Part shown: positions 13,545 to 23,781 of the stretch, in pieces
Layout: each line of letters begins with the position of its first letter
Numbering within the stretch: the first letter of the stretch is position 1
NCBI RefSeq assembly: GCF_046630445.1
Contig: NC_092341.1
Coordinates: 260,060,501 to 260,124,500 of the forward strand
DNA length: 64,000 nucleotides
Source: Rutidosis leptorrhynchoides
Lineage: Eukaryota; Streptophyta; Magnoliopsida; Asterales; Asteraceae
Reading direction: 5' to 3'
The notes under the pieces: model-generated
Databases searched by the model: none
Told to the model about the DNA's origin: nothing
The model's input: the letters and a program-made list of their open reading frames with translations, nothing else
Made by a program: the position numbers and the translations under genes

Positions 13545-14228
13545 CTAGTACACAAGTCGTTCAGCAAAGGCAATAAAGATACGTAATTCATACGTCCAGA
13601 AACAAGTCATGCATTCTGGTTTTACTAGGACTACTTCCCATCCTTGGTCTTGTGGAACATAACCGTTATGGCCGTTGATAAGACAGCGTGTTGTAACGTC
13701 GTCAAAGGGACGAGGGTTACGTAATGACCAACAGTCTCGTAATAACCTAAAAACCTCATTTCTTACCCCAATTACCGACTCCGTCACTTGTGGGAACGTT
13801 TTGTTTAATAGTTGTAGCCCGATGTTCTTGTTCTCACTTTGGTGAGAAGCGAACAGTACTAACCCGTAAGCATAACATGCTTCTTTATGTTGCATGTTAG
13901 CCGCTTTTTCTAAATCACGAAGTCCTATATTCGGATATATTGAGTCAAAATTATTTCTTAACCCGTTGCGTAAAATAGAATTTGGGTTCCCCGCAATATA
14001 TGCGTCAAAGTAAACACATCGTAACTTATGGGTTTCCCAATGAGATATCCCCCATCTTTCGAACGAAAGCCTTTTATAAATCAAGGCATTCTTGGAACGT
14101 TCTTCGAATGTCTTACAAACTGATTTCGCTGTAAATAGTTGTGCCGAAGAATTCTGACCGACTCTAGACAAGATTTCATCAATCATGTCTCCGGGTAGGT
14201 CTCTTAAAATATTGGGTTGTCTATCCAT
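13545..14228 (-). CDS. F-box protein (At2g35280-like) carried inside retrotransposon E2
   Basis: 227 residues, no stops, in the same sense as E2. Residues ~6-50 form an F-box (LRDLPGDMIDEILSRVG, then VCKTFEE), the part that binds SKP1 in SCF ubiquitin ligases. The middle (NPNSILRNGLRNNF, then GLRDLEKAANMQHKEACYAYG) resembles the Sel1-like helical repeat that follows the F-box in this plant family. The C-terminus has C..CFW.YEL, also typical. It lies 306 bp upstream of gag and 138 bp downstream of the pre-gag ORF, inside the element. No intron is seen. Most likely a captured host gene; whether it is made, or binds any target, is unknown. Confidence 0.78.
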   Translation of the reverse strand: MDRQPNILRDLPGDMIDEILSRVGQNSSAQLFTAKSVCKTFEERSKNALIYKRLSFERWGISHWETHKLRCVYFDAYIAGNPNSILRNGLRNNFDSIYPNIGLRDLEKAANMQHKEACYAYGLVLFASHQSENKNIGLQLLNKTFPQVTESVIGVRNEVFRLLRDCWSLRNPRPFDDVTTRCLINGHNGYVPQDQGWEVVLVKPECMTCFWTYELRIFIAFAERLVY

Positions 14229-14365
14229 TTTGTGTTTTTATACTGTAAAATAGACAAGAGTTAGATTCATAAAAAAAATACATATTAATACAAGCAATTT
14301 TTACATATATCATAAAGCATAAGCACACTATGTTACATATATTACACCACACGAATACAACTATC

Positions 14366-14636
14366 TTATTCCGACTCGCTCGTTTCTTCTTCTTCAGTTT
14401 TGGTTCGTTTTGCCAAGTTTCTAGGGATATATGATGTTCCCCTAATACGAGCTGTCGTTTTCCACAACGGTTTAGAAAAACCTGGTGGTTTAGAGGTTCC
14501 CGGGTCATTGTTACAACTGAAGGGCTTCGGGGGTTGACGATACATATAAAGTTCATCGGGGTTGGAATTAGATTTCTCTATTTTTATGCCCTTTCCCTTA
14601 TTATTTTCTTTTGCCTTTTTAAATTCAGTTGGGGTA
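14366..14636 (-). pseudogene. E2 pre-gag ORF, C-terminal piece (split by E4)
   Basis: About 90 codons in frame, entering from the E4 junction at 14636 and ending at 14366. Basic and low complexity: FKKAKENNKGKGIKIEK, then Pro-rich RQPPKPF, then an acidic end (EEEETSESE). Its other half is at 44310-44625. The GGGTA duplication at both E4 ends shows where it was cut, and the frame agrees across the empty site. An apparent start inside the E4 LTR (14659) is an artefact of the insertion. No known domain recognised. Confidence 0.7.
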
Positions 14637-15400
14637 TGAAAGGACCCGTTCATATACATTATAAACGATTCACAATAGTTGATTACATCACGAGGTATTT
14701 GACCTCTATATGATACATTTTACAAACATTGCATTCGTTTTTAAAAGACAAACTTTCTTTACAGCGAAAGTTGACGGCATGTACACCATTTCATAATACA
14801 TCCAACTATAATTGACATAATAATAATCTTGATGAACTCAATGACTCGAATGCAACGTCTTTCAAAATATGCCATGAATGACTCCAAGTAATATCCTTAA
14901 AATGAGCTAATGCACAGCGGAAGATTTCTTTAATACCTGAGAATAAACATGCTTTAAAGTGTCAACCAAAAGGATGGTGAGTTCATAGGTTTATCATAAC
15001 AATCATTTCAATATATTAATAGACCACAAGATTTCCGTTTATAAATATATGTACACTCGCAAGTGTATAAAAGTATTCTATAAATTGTAGGCACCCGGTA
15101 ACAAGCCTTAACGTTCATGTTTGACCCTCTGAAGTACACCAGATCAGGTGTGTTTAAAATAACCTCGAAGTACTAAAGCATCCCATAGTCAGGATGGGGT
15201 TTGTCAGGCCCAATAGATCTATCTTTAGGATTCGCGCCTACCGTACATAGACAAGTAGTTTAATGTTACCAAGCTAAGGGTATATTTCTAGTTTAAACCC
15301 ACGTAGAATTAGTTTTAGTACTTGTGCCTATTTCGTAAAACATTTATAAAAACAGCGCATGTATTCTCAGTCCCAAAAATATATATATAAGGGAGCAAAT
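14637..15400 (-). repeat. E4 3' LTR, left piece
   Basis: Starts TGAAAGGACC (the minus-strand LTR end ..CCTTTCA). Colinear with 32409-33173. Interrupted by E3 at the CAAAT target. The LTR hairpin here (14963-14976) has one arm mismatch compared with the 5' LTR copy. Confidence 0.92.
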
Positions 15401-18270
15401 TGTAATGACCCGGACTTTTTTGATCAATTTATACTTATAAGATTAATATTTACATAAATTAAACCTTACCAACATGATAAGCAATCCAAATTGTTGAGAC
15501 TTATGTTTTTGAAAAGAGTTTTACACAACGTTTGACCGTCTAGTTGACCGATGATATCACGAACTATATAACATATGATAATTATACGTTTGTGTATATA
15601 TATGTATATATACATATTTAACATGATCTAAGAATGTTGTAATACCTCATTTTGTATTAATAACAATAAGTTATAAGTATATTTTGAAACTACTAATTTA
15701 AGTTTTCAAAACAATAACCATACGTAACGTTATTTGACATAAATACTTATGACCTATAATGTTTATACATATATCGTATATGTAACGTATTTAATCACTT
15801 TTTAAGGACTTAAATACATAAAACAATATAAGTGTATTTACAAAAGATAGCTATATTTGAATCTTCGTTCCGTTTTCACAAGATTTCTATACGTATATCT
15901 AGAGTATATGTACTCGTATCATACCTAACCTCTATACGTATTTACTATTGGTATATACACATCAAATCACCACCAACCAGCCCTTGTTCATGCCTTATGT
16001 ATAAGGTAATTACTTTTGTATGATTTTATGACTAATTAACAAGATTACAAGCTTGAAACTTGTCTTTGTCTCTCCCCCCCATTCACGTTTTTAATGGGCT
16101 TGGAGTACTCCATTCTTGATTCATTTTTACTTCAATTTTCTAGCCAAAACACACACATACTTAGAAGCCTTAAACCCCTTAACCATCTCAGCTCACAACC
16201 ATGAAGATCTAGTTTCAAAAATATCACTTAATCATCATAAGAAAACCCTTACAAAAACACTTCAAGAATCCTTCCAAGAACACAAGTTTACTTCCAATCT
16301 TTAATCCAACTCCACCACTCTTTTGGTTCTAGGTTTTTACTCCTCTTTTACAGAAATCTTGTCCAAGTAACTTGAGGTAGTAACTTTGTTCATAACCTTA
16401 TTCGATTCATATATATATAGCTATCTTATTTTATGGTATACAATTTTAACAACAAGAACATAGTTTGAATGATTTCAAACTTGTTTGCAAACTAAATAGA
16501 TCCTTCTAACTTAACTTTTAAAATACTTCAAGACCTGTAATTTAACAAGGTATAACTTGGTTTTTCAAAGAACACCTTAAAAACTGAATTTACGACGTCG
16601 GAGTGCAACCGGGGGCTGTTTTGGGTTGGATAATTAAAAACCATCTTGAACTTTGAATTGGAGGTTTATATTCTGGAAAAATGATATTTCTTATGAATAT
16701 GTTAACACATAAAAATTTCATGATTTAACTCAAAGTATAAGTATTTTTAGAAAAATAATCATTTAATGTTGTTTACATAAGGGAAAATGATTAACTTCAT
16801 AAGTTTCACCAAAATTTGACCTATGACCTGTGATTTCGAATACAAACTAAGGTATTTACAGTTCATATTCTTAAAGAAGGACTCGATCCAAGGAAGTGGC
16901 AATTTGAATCAACGAAAACGGAGTTGTAACGAAGAAACTATGACTAAAACAAGATTGGATATCCAAAACTAGTTTAGCCACGAAAATAATTGGAGAAAAA
17001 TTAAATAAATCACATCTTTCTAAAATAACATGATATTTTATATATATATATATATGTACTCATAATTTAATTTTATATATTTCAGGATCACCCGTAAACA
17101 ACACGAGAAGATTAATCATAAGACCTCATGTACGTACGCAACACGTCATTTGACAACACCGGTACTTTATGTACGCAACACGTCATTTGACAACACGGTA
17201 CCGTGGGTCAAGATTAATCCCGACCAATACGAATACGATGGGGGTTTTATGGGGGTTTTATTTATTTATTAAACACCTAAATATGAACCATTAAAATTGA
17301 ATTGCTAACTACGGACTAAGAAGACATTAAAAGTATTATAAGTATATATATGTGACGATTGTTTAAAATGAAAATATATTGATATATTATATATGGATAG
17401 GTTCGTGATATCAACCGGAGACCAAGTCAAAATATATATATATCTTCAAGGCAAAGTGAGTATATAGTCCCACTTTTAAACTCTAAGTATTTCGGGATGA
17501 GAATACATGTATTTTATGTTTTACGTTATGGACACAAGTAACTGAAAAATATATTCTACGTTGAGTTGTACCACTGGCATACTTCCCTGTAGCTTGGTAA
17601 CTACTATTTACAGCGGTATTGTAAACGCGAATCCTGTTGATAGATCTATTGGGCTTGACAACCCCAACTGGACTGGACGACCAGTATTCAACGGTTGCAC
17701 AGTACTTCGTTTCGTGACTACACTTGGTACAGTGTAGTAAGATTTCATAATAAAGGGAATATGTGACGTGATTAAATGTTAAGTATGGTTACCAAGTGCT
17801 CAACCACTTAGAATATTTTTATTAAAATGTTTACATATGAAATCTTGTGGTCTATATTTATATCGCTGCCGGCATTAAACCTATATCTCACCAACTTTAT
17901 GTTGACGTTTTAAACATGTCTATTCTCAGGTGATAACTAAAAGCTTCCGCTGCAACATGTTGAATTTAAGCAAGATCTTGTGTATGCATATTTGTGTCAA
18001 AAACAAAACTGCATATCCGAGGAGTTGTAATGTAAAATATGCTAGAAATCGTATTGTTATCATCACATGTAAAGTTTGTAAGTCTAAGATTATCGCTAAA
18101 CGATAATCATCTTTATATTGTCTAAAGCTTGTATTATCATAAGAGTTATGGTTTGTAATGTAAAATAAATGCAGTTGTTCTTTTAAAAATGTCGCATATA
18201 GAGGTCAATACCTCGCAATGAAATCATACGTTATCTAACTTGTTCTTATGGTTAAGGACGGGTTATGACA
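15401..18270 (+). repeat. E3 5' LTR
   Basis: TGTAATGACC...GGTTATGACA. Contains the LTR hairpin at 17892-17904 (4-base stem CAAC/GTTG) followed by TATTCTCAGGT. Short open frames near 15832 and 16116 recur in the 3' LTR only because the LTRs are duplicates. Confidence 0.95.
17892..17904 (+). other. E3 LTR hairpin
   Basis: CAAC-TTTAT-GTTG, preceded by CTCAC. Repeated in the 3' LTR at 26286-26298. About 370 bases from the LTR end. The weakest stem of the set. Confidence 0.4.
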
Positions 18271-18272
18271 TG

Positions 18273-18284
18273 TGGTATCAGAGC
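18273..18284 (+). other. E3 primer binding site (tRNA-iMet type)
   Basis: TGGTATCAGAGC, two bases after the 5' LTR end. Confidence 0.9.
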
Positions 18285-18458
18285 GGTGGTCTTAGCGAAC
18301 CAGGTTTGCATTAGTGTGTCTAAATGATAAGTCGTTAGGATACATTAGTAAGTCTGGACTTTGACCGGGTCTGATTTAAAAACCATTGCTTATCATTGTT
18401 GGTTAAAATTTATATGTAAATATTATGTAGTACTAATGGGTTAGTTGTTGTGTGATAG

Positions 18459-18935
18459 ATGTCGGGCTCAAAACTTATTATCACATTCAGCGACTCCGAA
18501 CCAGAATCTTCAAATGGTGTTCCAGTCATTAACCTATCCGATGACGAAAATAATATCTTTGGGGAAGACTCACAAATTCCGGATGAACCAACTATAGAGA
18601 ACCCGGAAAGTGAACCCGAGGAAGAAAGTGAACCCGAGGAGGAAAGTGAACCCGAGGAGGAAGATATACAGGAAATTACGGAAGACAAGTTTGAACGAGG
18701 AAAGAAACGAAAGGCTAATGAATTAGAAAATCCAAATTCCGAGTTTAGCGAGGATGATGTAGCACCAACTCCACTAGACACTACCACCCCTATTCCCGCT
18801 ATCCCTATTCGTTCTATCCTGGCATCTAGTTCTTCGGCCCCTCAGCCAAAATATAGGGAGACACCGCCAAAATATAGGCAGACAGCCAGGATAAGCGTTA
18901 AGCGATTCTTTGAACCTAAACGTCCTAGAAAATAG
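18459..18935 (+). CDS. E3 pre-gag ORF: acidic, Ser/Glu-rich protein of unknown function
   Basis: 158 residues, intact, between PBS and gag. The N-terminal half is acidic and Ser-rich, with three tandem ESEPEE-type repeats at about residues 48-68. A basic patch (RGKKRKAN) follows at ~85, possibly a nuclear-localisation signal. The tail is Pro/Thr-rich and ends basic (FFEPKRPRK). No catalytic motif or membrane segment. E2 has an acidic ORF of the same style at the same place, and E4 and E6 have degenerate ones, so this is a recurrent accessory gene rather than chance. Role unknown. Confidence 0.65.
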   Translation: MSGSKLIITFSDSEPESSNGVPVINLSDDENNIFGEDSQIPDEPTIENPESEPEEESEPEEESEPEEEDIQEITEDKFERGKKRKANELENPNSEFSEDDVAPTPLDTTTPIPAIPIRSILASSSSAPQPKYRETPPKYRQTARISVKRFFEPKRPRK

Positions 18936-19131
18936 ACCAAACGATGCGCTGCCGTATTAAACCATGGGATCATATAATGTTTTGTATAATATTATTAGTG
19001 TGGTTTGCTTAATGTTCGATGTAAGATAAGCATATGTAAAATAGTGAAGTATGAAATGCAATAATTTTCCATGGTTAAGTATTATTTAGATGGTAGTAAT
19101 TGGTTCTGTACTAAGCTATTAAGTATGGACA

Positions 19132-19151
19132 TTAACGGGTAGGTACTACCC
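19132..19151 (+). other. E3 internal copy of the polypurine motif upstream of gag
   Basis: TTAACGGGTAGGTACTACCC, matching TTTAACGGGTAGGTAC before the 3' LTR (23767-23781). Forms GGGTAG-GTA-CTACCC. It lies 153 bases before the gag start. Confidence 0.55.
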
Positions 19152-19303
19152 TAGATATAATTATAAAACGCTAATAAGAAGAAAAGGCTTTTATAATAAT
19201 ACCTGGTTCATATTATTAATAAGCTATAATGTACTGTAAATATACACTACATCTATAATATTCCATGTGAATAATTATTTTCTTTTCATTCTTATAGAAG
19301 AAT

Positions 19304-22300
19304 ATGGCGCGATTGAATCGAATGACGGAACAAGAAGTCGAGGAATTCATCAACCAGCGAGTGAACGACAGAATGTTATGGGTCGAGGCTGCAAGAGCTG
19401 CTGCAGTTAACCCAAATCCTCGTGTAGGATGCACCTACAAAACTTTTCAAGCTTGCAAGCCCTCATCATTCAGTGGAACAGAAGGACCGATCGGTTTAAC
19501 CCGGTGGATAGAAAAGATGGAGACTGTGTTTAAAATCAGTGGTTGTGTTGAAAAGGACATGACCAAGTATGCATCGTGCACTTTACAAGATAGTGCACTC
19601 ACGTGGTGGAAAAATTATGTGAAGGCTGTAGGAGGAGATGTAGCTTATGATACTCCATGGGAAGAATTCAAAATAATGTTAATCAACGAGTATTGTCCAA
19701 GGAACGAGGTTAGGAAGTATGAAGATGAATTACAAAGCCTGAAGGTTGTTGGTACTGAAATCACCAACTACAATCAGCGATTCATGGAATTAGTTTTGCT
19801 ATGTCCTGAATTAGTTCCAACCGAAGAACGGAAGATTGAAATGTACAAAGATGGTTTGCCCAAAAAGGTCAAGGCAAATGTTACAGCATCGAAACCTAAG
19901 ACAATTCATGAAGCTGTAACCATGGCAAACGAGCTAATGGATCAGGTCATCATGGATAAGAAAGTATCCAATACTGATGTGAAGGTATCAGGTAACAAAA
20001 GAAAGTGGAATGGAAATTATGATCGAGGTAACCAACAACAATCTTTTAAGAAACAAGAAATCACGCAAGGTGCGGGTAGTGGTTTAAGCTTTGGTTACAA
20101 AGGACAAAATCCTTTATGTAACCGATGCCACAAACATCACTCTGGCTACTGTAATGTGGTATGCAACAAATGTAACCGAAAAGGTCATCTTGCTGAAGAT
20201 TGTAGGGCTCTCGTTACAAATACAAATGGTACCAAGACTCCTGCCACCAATGCAAATAGAACTGCTTTGGCTACCATTACTTGTTATGGGTGTGGAAAAC
20301 AAGGTCACTATAAGAGCCAGTGCCCGAATCCAGAGAAGAATATCGGACCTGCACGTGGGAGAGCATTTATTATTAATGCTAGAGAGGCATGTGAAGACCC
20401 GGAGCTTGTTACGGGTACGTTTACCATTAATAACTTATCAGCATCTATTATATTTGATACTGGTGCCGATAGAAGTTACGTGTGTAGAAATTTTTACACT
20501 AAATTGAATGGTTCATCATTACCTCTAGATGCTAAGTACATGATTGAGTTAGCTAATGGTAAACTAATTAAAGCCGATAAAATTTGTCGTGATTGTAAAA
20601 TAAATTTAGCCGGTGAAACGTTTAAAATTGACTTGATACCCGTAGAATTAGGAAGTTTTGATGTAATAGTCGGCATGGACTGGATGTCCAAAGTAGGAGC
20701 TGAAGTTGTGTGTGCCAAGAAGGCAATTCGCATTCCTTGTAAGGATAAAATGCCGGTGATGATTTATGGAGAGAAGGGTAACTCAAAGCTAAAACTCATT
20801 AGCTGTTTGAAAGCCAAGAAGTGTTTAGAAAAGGGATGTTATGCTATTCTAGCACATGTTAATAAAGTCGAAAAGAAAGAAAAAGAGAAGTGCATCAACG
20901 ACGTGCCTGTGGCAAGAGATTTTCCTGAAGTTTTTCCGGAAGAGTTGTCGGGATTACCTCCATTTAGATCTGTAGAATTTCAAATATATTTAGTACCAGG
21001 AGCTGCACCAGTTGCCCGTGCTCCATATAGACTTGCACCGTCCGAGTTAAAAGAACTTCAGAGTCAGTTAAAAGAATTACTGGATCGTGGATTCATACGA
21101 CCAAGTACTTCACCGTGGGGAGCTCCGATTCTATTTGTTAAAAAGAAAGATGGATCTTTTAGGATGTGTATAGATTATCGTGAATTAAATAAGTTAACTA
21201 TCAAGAATCGGTATCCACTACCGAGAATTGACGACTTATTTGATCAACTGCAAGGATCATGTGTGTACTCGAAAATTGACCTAAGGTCGGGCTATCATCA
21301 ATTACGTGTCAAAGAAGAGGACATTCCGAAAACTGCTTTTCGGACACGTTATGGTCATTACGAATTTTTGGTCATGCCATTTGGGTTGACAAATGCGCCA
21401 GCTGTATTCATGGACCTCATGAATCGAGTTTGTAGTCCGTATTTAGATAAGTTTGTTATCATTTTCATTGATGATATTCTTATCTATTCCAAGAGTGAGC
21501 AAGAGCATGAGCAGCATTTAAGGTTGATATTAGAGTTGTTGAGAAAAGAACAGCTATATGCTAAATTTTCTAAATGTGCTTTCTGGTTGAAAGAAGTGCA
21601 ATTTCTTGGCCACGTTGTTAGTAGCAAAGGAATTCAGGTTAATCCAGCAAAAATTGAATCCATTGAAAAATGGGAGACTCCTAAGACACCAATGCAGATA
21701 CGCCAATTTTTGGGTTTAGCCGGTTATTATAAAAGGTTTATTCAAGATTTTTCCCGAATAGCTAAGCCGTTGACAGCGTTAACGCAAAAAGGGAAGAAAT
21801 ATGAATGGACCTCTGAGCAAGAGAGTGCATTTCAATTACTGAAAAAGAAGTTGACTACAGCGCCTATTTTATCGTTACCAGAAGGGAACGATGATTTTGA
21901 AATATATTGTGACGCTTCGGTACAAGGTTTTGGTTGCGTTCTTATGCAACGGAAGAAAGTTATTGCATACGCATCCCGACAATTGAAGATTCACGAGCGG
22001 AATTATACGACGCATGATCTAGAACTGGGAGCAGTCGTGTTTGCATTAAAGATATGGAGACACTACTTGTATGGAGTTAAATGCACTGTGTTTACTGATC
22101 ATAAAAGCCTTCAACATATTTTTGATCAGAAACAGCTGAACATGAGGCAACGTAGGTGGGTCGAGTTAATAAACGACTATGATTGTGAAATTCGTTATCA
22201 TCCCGGGAAAGCGAATGTGGTGGCTGACGCACTAAGCAGAAAGGAACGAGAACCAATTCGAGTACGAGCGATGAACATAAAAATTCGCATGAATCTCAAC

Positions 22301-23734
22301 TCACAAATCAAAGAGGCTCAACGAGAAGCACTTACTAAAGAAAATATAGGAAATGAAATAATGAAGAAGTATGAGAAGCAACTCGTTATATGGGAAGATG
22401 GAACTTGATATTTTGCAAATCGTATTTGGGTACCGAAGTTGGGTGGATTAAGGAAGTTGATATTGAACGAGGCACATAAGACAAGATACTCGATACATCC
22501 TGGAGTTGGAAAGATGTACCAAGATCTTAAGACACATTATTGGTGGCCTAATTTAAAGACAGACGTTGCAACATATGTTGGGGAGTGTTTAACTTGTTCC
22601 AAAGTCAAAGCAGAACACCAAAAGCCGTCAGGGTTACTTCAACAACCAGAAATCCCAGAATGGAAATGGGACGGTATTACCATGGATTTCATCACGAAGT
22701 TACCAAAGACTGCCTGGGGATACGACACCATTTGGGTAATTGTTGATCGTCTTACCAAATCTGCACATTTCTTGCCTATAAAGGAAACGGATAGAATGGA
22801 GAAACTATTACGATTGTATATAAAGGAAATTGTTTCAAGGCATGGAATACCTATTTCCATTATATCCGATCGTGATAGTAGATTTACCTCAAAGTTCTGG
22901 CAATCACTACAGGAGGCACTAGGAACTCGTTTGGATATGAATACCGCATATCATTCGCAAACTGACGGGCAGAGTGAAAGAACAATTCAGACTCTTGAAG
23001 ACATGCTCAGGGCATGTGTAATCGATTTTGGAAACGGATGGGATAAATATCTACCATTAGCAGAATTCTCGTATAATAATAGTTATCATGCGAGCATTAA
23101 AGCTGCACCATTCGAAGCATTGTACGGAAGGAAGTGTAGATCTCCTATTTGTTGGAATGAAGTAGGAGATCGACAATTAACTGGTCCCGAGATCATACAC
23201 GAAACGACTGAGAAGATAGTACAAATCAAGGAGAGATTGAAAACAGCCCGTAGTCGCCAAAAGAGCTACGCCGATGTCCGAAGGAAACCATTAGAGTTTC
23301 AGATCGGGGACATGGTTATGTTAAAGGTGTCACCGTGGAAAGGTGTAATACGCTTCGGAAAAAGGGGTAAACTGAACCCAAGATATGTAGGCCCGTTCAA
23401 GATCATCGAACGCATAGGACCGGTAGCTTATCGACTCGAGTTACCGCAACAACTCGCCGGAGTACATAATACATTTCACGTCTCGAACCTTAAAAAGTGT
23501 CTAGCAAAGGAAGACCTCACCATTCCTCTTGAAGAAATTCAAGTTGACGAGAAACTACAATTCATAGAAGAACCAGTCGAGATCATGGACCGTGAAGTTA
23601 AACGGCTCAAGCAGAGCAACATACCGATCATTAAAGTTCGTTGGAATGCACGAAGAGGTCCTGAGTTTACTTGGGAACGAGAGGATCAGATGAAACAAAA
23701 GTATCCACACTTGTTTCCCGATGACGCAAAATAG
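19304..23734 (+). pseudogene. E3 gag-pol, single in-frame stop
   Basis: A single frame of 1,477 codons broken only by TGA at 22406-22408 (codon 1035), in the RNase H-integrase linker. Aligned relatives have Arg there, so a CGA-to-TGA change is likely. Gag: [11 protein letters not shown] and TWWKNYV. Knuckles: [14 protein letters not shown] and [14 protein letters not shown] (residues ~285-335). Protease FDTGADRSY (~384). RT with FIDDILIYS (~722). RNase H YCDAS (~867). Integrase finger ECLTCSKVK (~1095) and core with SDRDSRF and [13 protein letters not shown]-terminal chromodomain-like block (~1430-1466), which targets chromovirus integration to chromatin. Gag and pol are in one frame, as in E2. 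Confidence 0.93.
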
Positions 23735-23745
23735 GTACAATTTTA

Positions 23746-23781
23746 AAATTTCGGGACGAAATTTATTTAACGGGTAGGTAC
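23746..23781 (+). other. E3 pre-polypurine hairpin and polypurine motif
   Basis: AAATTTCG-GGA-CGAAATTT at 23746-23764 (8-base arms), then TTTAACGGGTAGGTAC up to the 3' LTR start. It follows the pol stop by 12 bases. Confidence 0.65.

Noticed and set aside
15832-16304. Small ORFs present twice (again at 24213-24689)
   Set aside because: They are identical only because they lie in the two LTRs of young E3.
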